DNA of 18,346 nt. Source: JBGPBY01 sp041481485 (GTDB lineage Bacteria > Acidobacteriota > Terriglobia > 20CM-2-55-15). Each line of letters starts with the position of its first letter. Position 1 is the first letter of the stretch. A model generated the notes under the pieces. That model saw only the letters and a list, made by a program, of their open reading frames with translations. It did no database searches and was not told where the DNA came from. Below, piece after piece: positions 14,589-18,346 of the stretch. The position numbers were made by a program, and so were the translations under genes. The stretch is from NCBI GenBank assembly GCA_041481485.1, contig JBGPBY010000086.1, positions 1 through 18,346 on the forward strand, in the 5' to 3' direction.

Positions 14589-16928
14589 TTAAAAACCAAA
14601 CCGCATCGAGGCCGTGATCAGGCGCGGTTCGCCAATGTGTCCCAGATAGCTGCCAGTACTTTGCCCCGTGATGCTGCCGGGACCCAAAGTTGACCAATAA
14701 TGAACATTGGTCAGATTGTTTGCGGTAATGCGCCATGTTGTCGATCTTCCCCACAAGTGCGTGGTGTAGCGCACGCCAAGATCAAACAGATTGTATTGCG
14801 GCACATAGGCGCTATTGATGTCATCCATCGCCCTGCGTCCAACATGCTGCCAGTCGGAGTTTAGATAGATGCCCTCCATTCGAGGCAAACGATATTCGGC
14901 AAAAATATTCGACTTGTAGTTGGGAATGCCGACAAATTTCCTGTTATTCGTCGCGGCAATGCCGGTGTCCGTCAACTTAGGGTCCAACACGGACAAGCCA
15001 CCTGTAACCATGAGGCTTTCGAAAACCCGGCCGGAGAGCATTCCTTCTGCCCCATGGTTGAGCTGCCGGCCCGTGATCCTGAATACCTGACAATTCAATG
15101 TTCCAGATTGTGCGCCGCAGAGTGGATCCACGATCCCGGTAATAAAATTGGCAAAAGGCCGTTCGATGCGGAACATCGCCGCCGAGAAACTCATCCTGCG
15201 CAAAGCCAGCTTATATCCGATCTCCACTTCCTTGCTGCGATACGGTGGGAGCACCTGGCTCGCATTGGTAATGATGATGCTCCCGCTATTCGCCGCAGCG
15301 ACGTCGGGTGCCTGGATGCTGGAAGCGACAGTGCCATAAATGGTCATATTCGAATTCGGTTTGAACATCACGCTGCCAGAACCACTGGGCGAGTGATTGA
15401 CATAGCCGCCAGGAACTTTCGTGCGCGTAAATCCAGTAGCCGCGCTATCGGCATACGCGTCGGTCCACGTCCAGTCCTCGCTGGCTGCGAGTTTCACGAG
15501 CCAACGAGACGTAAGGGTTAGCGTGTCGCCGAAACTGAATCCCTGTTGGCGAATGATGCTGGACCCGTAGATCCCGGTAGACGGACTCGTTTTTTTGTAC
15601 GAGAAAATTCCGGCCGCGGGTGCGACAAAAACCAGAGGATCAGAAATGCTCGCCTGACAAACGCCCTGGGGAGCATTCGATGTACACAGCGCAGTTCTGG
15701 CGGGGCTAGTAACCGCAGAATAGGAAGCAAACCTGTAACCCGTGGCGCCGACCACAACATCGTGCTGGATCGGACCCGTGTTGAATTTTCCGTCCAGATT
15801 TCCCGAATCGCTCACCACGTGAAAACGAGGAGCAAGCGAAGAGAAACTGTTGGCGAGGAACGTTCTAAAGTTTCCGCTGTTGTCGATGAGTTGGTTGACG
15901 GCCGTATTAATGTTGCGATCGGAAACCTGATTTAGCGCTCCGATGACAAGGTGCCAGCGCGGACTGAATTCATGCTTTAAGCGAAGCTCCCCGATCTGCG
16001 ACTTAAGATCGACTCCGGAGAAAGATTGCCCAAAACCTCGCGCGGCCGGATCTGGCGCCTGTTCCGGCAACAGAATACTTTTGGATCCGGCAACAGATAA
16101 CGGAGTTGTGGTCGGAGCATATGCGAACCAGCCGGGATATCCGTGCTGAAACAGGTTGTAGTAACTAAAGTTTCCTTCAATCAGCGTGCTCTTTCCGACA
16201 CCCACATCCGCCGCGCCCGCAACCAACTGCCGCCGCAACTGACTTTCTTCGACGTATCCTTTACCGTCGGCCAGCACCACGTTGAACCGATAGCCGACAA
16301 TTCGATTTTTTCCCACCCGGCCGGCCAAATCTGCATGGATGGTGGCCACCGTTCTGCCCTCGTAGCCAAGTTCGATTTCACGAAAGGACCCCTCGGTTGG
16401 ACGTTTCGTGGCGAAATTGAAAACGCCGGATGGGTTGGTTGGACCATAGAACTGTCCGCCAAGACCGCTGACGACTTCAATCTGTTCGTATTCTTCAAGA
16501 GCGGACGGCGTCGTGACAGCGATTCCCATGCCGTCCTTCCGGGCGTTCTGCATGTTGCTACCTTGCATGCCGCGGGTCGCCGGACGTATGACTTCCGGCC
16601 CCTGCATTTCCTGAAATGAAGCCAACGGCAAATACCTGGCGGCCTGCTTGACGTTTCTGGATTGCGTATCATCGATCAACTGTCGCGAAATCACGTTTAC
16701 GGAAAAAGGAATGTTCAGGATTGGAGTTGTCCCAAACGGTCCGCCAACGGCAACATTCTCGACTCGATACGCGTTCTCCGCATCGGCCAGGACGGTTACG
16801 CTTTGGCCAACAGGATCCTTCACGACGTCGCGCACCTGCCCCGTTTCCGCAGCGGTCTGACCCAACGCCGTGAGCGCTATCAAGAGCACCGCACTCATCG
16901 CGCCAAGCACTTTCTTCCAGCAATCCAT
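14589..16928 (-). CDS. TonB-dependent outer-membrane receptor, probable oxyanion importer
   Basis: A 779-residue outer-membrane beta-barrel with a plug, energised by TonB. ATG 16928 has GGAGG (16937-16941) eight bases upstream. Residues 1-28 form the signal peptide. QSVTVLAD (42-49) may be the TonB box. The plug spans about 62-178, with LNIPFSVNVISRQLIDD and the end motif VVSGLGGQFYGPTNPSGVFN-FATKRP typical of siderophore-type receptors. The barrel follows and ends GEPRLITASMRFGF with a terminal Phe. Two extracellular-loop cysteine pairs (CTSNAPQGVC; CGAQSGTLNC) are present. By sequence alone it is a siderophore-receptor-like protein. Coupling to a molybdate/tungstate-binding protein and divergence from a ModE-like regulator suggest molybdate, tungstate or a metal-chelate complex of them as ligand; that is inference. 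Confidence 0.88.
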   Translation of the reverse strand: MDCWKKVLGAMSAVLLIALTALGQTAAETGQVRDVVKDPVGQSVTVLADAENAYRVENVAVGGPFGTTPILNIPFSVNVISRQLIDDTQSRNVKQAARYLPLASFQEMQGPEVIRPATRGMQGSNMQNARKDGMGIAVTTPSALEEYEQIEVVSGLGGQFYGPTNPSGVFNFATKRPTEGSFREIELGYEGRTVATIHADLAGRVGKNRIVGYRFNVVLADGKGYVEESQLRRQLVAGAADVGVGKSTLIEGNFSYYNLFQHGYPGWFAYAPTTTPLSVAGSKSILLPEQAPDPAARGFGQSFSGVDLKSQIGELRLKHEFSPRWHLVIGALNQVSDRNINTAVNQLIDNSGNFRTFLANSFSSLAPRFHVVSDSGNLDGKFNTGPIQHDVVVGATGYRFASYSAVTSPARTALCTSNAPQGVCQASISDPLVFVAPAAGIFSYKKTSPSTGIYGSSIIRQQGFSFGDTLTLTSRWLVKLAASEDWTWTDAYADSAATGFTRTKVPGGYVNHSPSGSGSVMFKPNSNMTIYGTVASSIQAPDVAAANSGSIIITNASQVLPPYRSKEVEIGYKLALRRMSFSAAMFRIERPFANFITGIVDPLCGAQSGTLNCQVFRITGRQLNHGAEGMLSGRVFESLMVTGGLSVLDPKLTDTGIAATNNRKFVGIPNYKSNIFAEYRLPRMEGIYLNSDWQHVGRRAMDDINSAYVPQYNLFDLGVRYTTHLWGRSTTWRITANNLTNVHYWSTLGPGSITGQSTGSYLGHIGEPRLITASMRFGF

Positions 16929-16942
16929 TCGTCATACCTCCA

Positions 16943-16975
16943 ATCGATATATGCACGCGCTTACATATTTTTACG
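16943..16975. promoter_or_regulatory. Candidate ModE-like operator in front of the receptor gene
   Basis: ATCGATATAT at 16943-16952 resembles one half of a ModE box (A-T-C-G-N-TATAT), and a poorer second half, ACATATTTTTACG, follows at 16963-16975. The site begins just beyond the receptor's Shine-Dalgarno, so a bound protein would block the receptor promoter or transcript start. Match quality is judged by eye against my memory of the E. coli-type consensus. Confidence 0.35.
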
Positions 16976-17071
16976 CTAAACGTCGGCGCGTCTCTTCGAA
17001 CTCCGCATGATAGAAGTCAATGTTCGTTGGAGGAATATGATATTTATAGCCAGTCTCGAACCTGCATATAT
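16947..17071. repeat. Separated inverted repeat ATATATGCA ... TGCATATAT
   Basis: ATATATGCA at 16947-16955 and its exact reverse complement TGCATATAT at 17063-17071 flank the divergent promoter region, 107 bp apart. One arm overlaps the candidate ModE-like half-site near the receptor; the other lies 19 bp before the regulator's ATG. The arrangement would suit a dimeric regulator binding both promoters, possibly with looping. Confidence 0.35.
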
Positions 17072-17093
17072 GAAGTTTTGTGCCACAAGATGA
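17037..17093 (+). CDS. Possible 18-codon leader peptide overlapping the regulator start
   Basis: ATG 17037 follows GGAGG (17029-17033) by three bases and reads MIFIASLEPAYMKFCATR, stopping at TGA 17091-17093. The stop overlaps the ATG of the regulator gene (ATGA at 17090-17093). The regulator ATG itself has no good ribosome site, so translation of this small frame would feed ribosomes to it. The short spacing of the ribosome site is a weakness. Alternatively the GGAGG serves the TTG-initiated longer form of the regulator, although TTG 17027 overlaps it. Confidence 0.4.
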   Translation: MIFIASLEPAYMKFCATR

Positions 17094-18160
17094 TCCATAT
17101 TGAGATCGAACCCGTCTGGCGATTCAAAAGAGACGACGATCCGCATTCCATTCGGATCATGCTGAATTTTCTAAATGAAATCCGCGTCACCGGTAAGATC
17201 GGCCGCGCTGCCGAACGCGAAGGCATGTCGTACAGGCATGCCTGGAATCTGATTGAAGAGTGGTCGGCATTCTTCGACGCACCGTTGGTGGAAAGAAAAC
17301 AGGGGCGTGGAACCAACCTGACGCCGTTCGGCGCGCGCCTGGTATGGGCTGGGCAGCGGCTTCAAGCTCGACTTGGACCTCAGCTGCAAAATCTCTCGCA
17401 GGAACTGGAAACCGAGATCAGCCAGTTTCTGCCTCACAGCCCTGCGGTGATTCGGGTCCATGCCAGTCACGGATTCGCCGTTTCGAAGTTACGGGAGTTG
17501 CTTAGCCGCGAAGCAAACCTCCGCCTGGATCTCCGCTACGTGAGCAATCAAAACTCTCTGGTATCGCTTGCTCATGGTGGTTGCGATTTGGCGGGCATGC
17601 ACCTGCCGCAGGGCGAATTGAGAAGGGGAAGCATCGATGCGATCAAGGGTTGGCTCAGTCCCGGCACACATCGCGTCATTGGGTTTGTCACTCGCGAAAT
17701 GGGTTTGATGGTCAAGCGTGGCAACCCGCTCCGGATTAGCTCCATTGGACACTTGCTCGATCCCGCTGTCCGGTTCGTGAATCGAGATCCTGAATCGGGT
17801 ACCCGCCTTTTGTTCGACCAGATCCTGCTCCAACACAGCATCGACAGCTCCCGAATCAACGGATACGAACAAGTTGAATTTACGCATTTGGCAGTCGCGG
17901 CCTACGTTGCAAGCGACATGGCCAATGTAAGTTTCGGCGTAGAAGCGGCAGCGCGGCAATTCGATCTCGATTTCATTCGCTTGGCTACCGAAGATTATTT
18001 TTTTGTCTGCCGCAAGGAATTCTTGAAACTGGATCTGATGAAGAGAGTTCTGGCGGTCATGCAAGGCAAAGAGTTCCAACTGGCCGTTTCGCAGCTGCCG
18101 GGATACAGATCCAGAGATGCCGGAATCGTCAAAAGTGTGAAGGAGCTATTCAGCGGTTGA
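17090..18160 (+). CDS. ModE-type winged-helix regulator fused to a PBP-like sensor domain
   Basis: Transcription regulator of 356 residues from ATG 17090. Residues about 22-95 form a ModE/LysR-like winged helix: IRIMLNFLNEIRVTGKIGRA with the start of the recognition helix-turn-helix, AAEREGMSYRHAWNLIEEW, and the wing VERKQGRGTNLTPFGARLV. Residues 118-345 are a periplasmic-binding-protein-like domain (PBP_like type): LAGMHLPQG, RFVNRDPESGTRLLFDQILL, INGYEQVEFTHLAVAAYVAS, MANVSFGVEAAARQFDLDFI. This replaces the TOBE/Mop domain that senses molybdate in E. coli ModE. It is transcribed away from the receptor operon and most likely controls it in response to intracellular molybdate, tungstate or a related ligand. 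The frame could start earlier, at TTG 17027 (377 residues), but the added segment is not ModE-like. Confidence 0.85.
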   Translation: MIHIEIEPVWRFKRDDDPHSIRIMLNFLNEIRVTGKIGRAAEREGMSYRHAWNLIEEWSAFFDAPLVERKQGRGTNLTPFGARLVWAGQRLQARLGPQLQNLSQELETEISQFLPHSPAVIRVHASHGFAVSKLRELLSREANLRLDLRYVSNQNSLVSLAHGGCDLAGMHLPQGELRRGSIDAIKGWLSPGTHRVIGFVTREMGLMVKRGNPLRISSIGHLLDPAVRFVNRDPESGTRLLFDQILLQHSIDSSRINGYEQVEFTHLAVAAYVASDMANVSFGVEAAARQFDLDFIRLATEDYFFVCRKEFLKLDLMKRVLAVMQGKEFQLAVSQLPGYRSRDAGIVKSVKELFSG

Positions 18161-18346
18161 CGGTGCCGACGGCTTCCCAGCTGAAGACTTCTCACGGTCA
18201 GGAGGGGCCCACGTCGAACGTTTGCGCCACCGCAACGGTGTGAATATGCCTCCTGCCAACTACGAGGAGTAAACTTCGAAGAATGCGCCCGGAGACATTT
18301 CCTCTAATGGCTTGCGCAAAAATAACTTGGCAGAATGCCAGACCGG
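18161..18346. other. Right-edge non-coding stretch with a 24-nt match to the gene at 13410
   Basis: No gene is supported. Bases 18167-18190 match 11802-11825 exactly, the segment that encodes VFSWEAV (minus strand) in the third secreted-protein gene. The flanks diverge at once and contain stops. A short + frame ending at a TAA near 18270 (RHRNGVNMPPANYEE) is open but has no recognisable identity. Confidence 0.4.

Overview
The window looks like chromosomal DNA of a GC-moderate, Gram-negative soil-type bacterium. My best guess is an acidobacterium of the Solibacter/Bryobacter kind. The reasons are three large secreted proteins built of carboxypeptidase-regulatory-like beta-sandwich domains, a TonB-dependent receptor, DUF433/DUF5615 toxin-antitoxin pairs and an IS4 transposase. 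The taxonomy is inference; there is no rRNA or marker gene here.

Left part (1-5300) is a patchwork accessory region. It holds an intact IS4-family transposase followed by a zone of repeated GGACAG motifs. Next come a peptidase-M15-like gene whose 5' end is probably cut off by the element, and a co-transcribed membrane-anchored helical protein of unknown role. Two DUF433-DUF5615 modules follow, in opposite orientations. Beside them are two copies, 921 bp apart, of a ~115 bp repeat whose first 44 bp are the 3' half of a tRNA-Pro(UGG), from anticodon to discriminator base. The DUF5615 gene of the second module is interrupted by an in-frame TGA where the family normally has Gly; the rest of the gene is still open. 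A ~140 bp copy of the 5' end of the secreted-protein gene at 7535 closes the region as a dead fragment.

Middle part (5300-13410) contains the three paralogous secreted proteins: two in tandem on +, one on -. It also has a small P-loop kinase and a 607-residue protein that I cannot place in any family. The 607-residue gene sits 16 bp behind the third secreted protein on the - strand and overlaps the end of the convergent kinase gene.

Right part (13512-18160) is a coherent unit and the best candidate for an interesting system. A TonB-dependent receptor and a WtpA/ModA2-like molybdate/tungstate-binding protein are coupled on the - strand; the binding protein's Shine-Dalgarno lies over the receptor's stop codon. 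A regulator with a ModE-type winged helix fused to a periplasmic-binding-protein-like sensor domain is transcribed divergently. The short space between them holds a ModE-like half-site, a separated inverted repeat and a possible 18-codon leader peptide whose stop overlaps the regulator's ATG. My reading is ligand-controlled active uptake of molybdate or tungstate across the outer membrane, with the inner-membrane ABC permease and ATPase encoded elsewhere.
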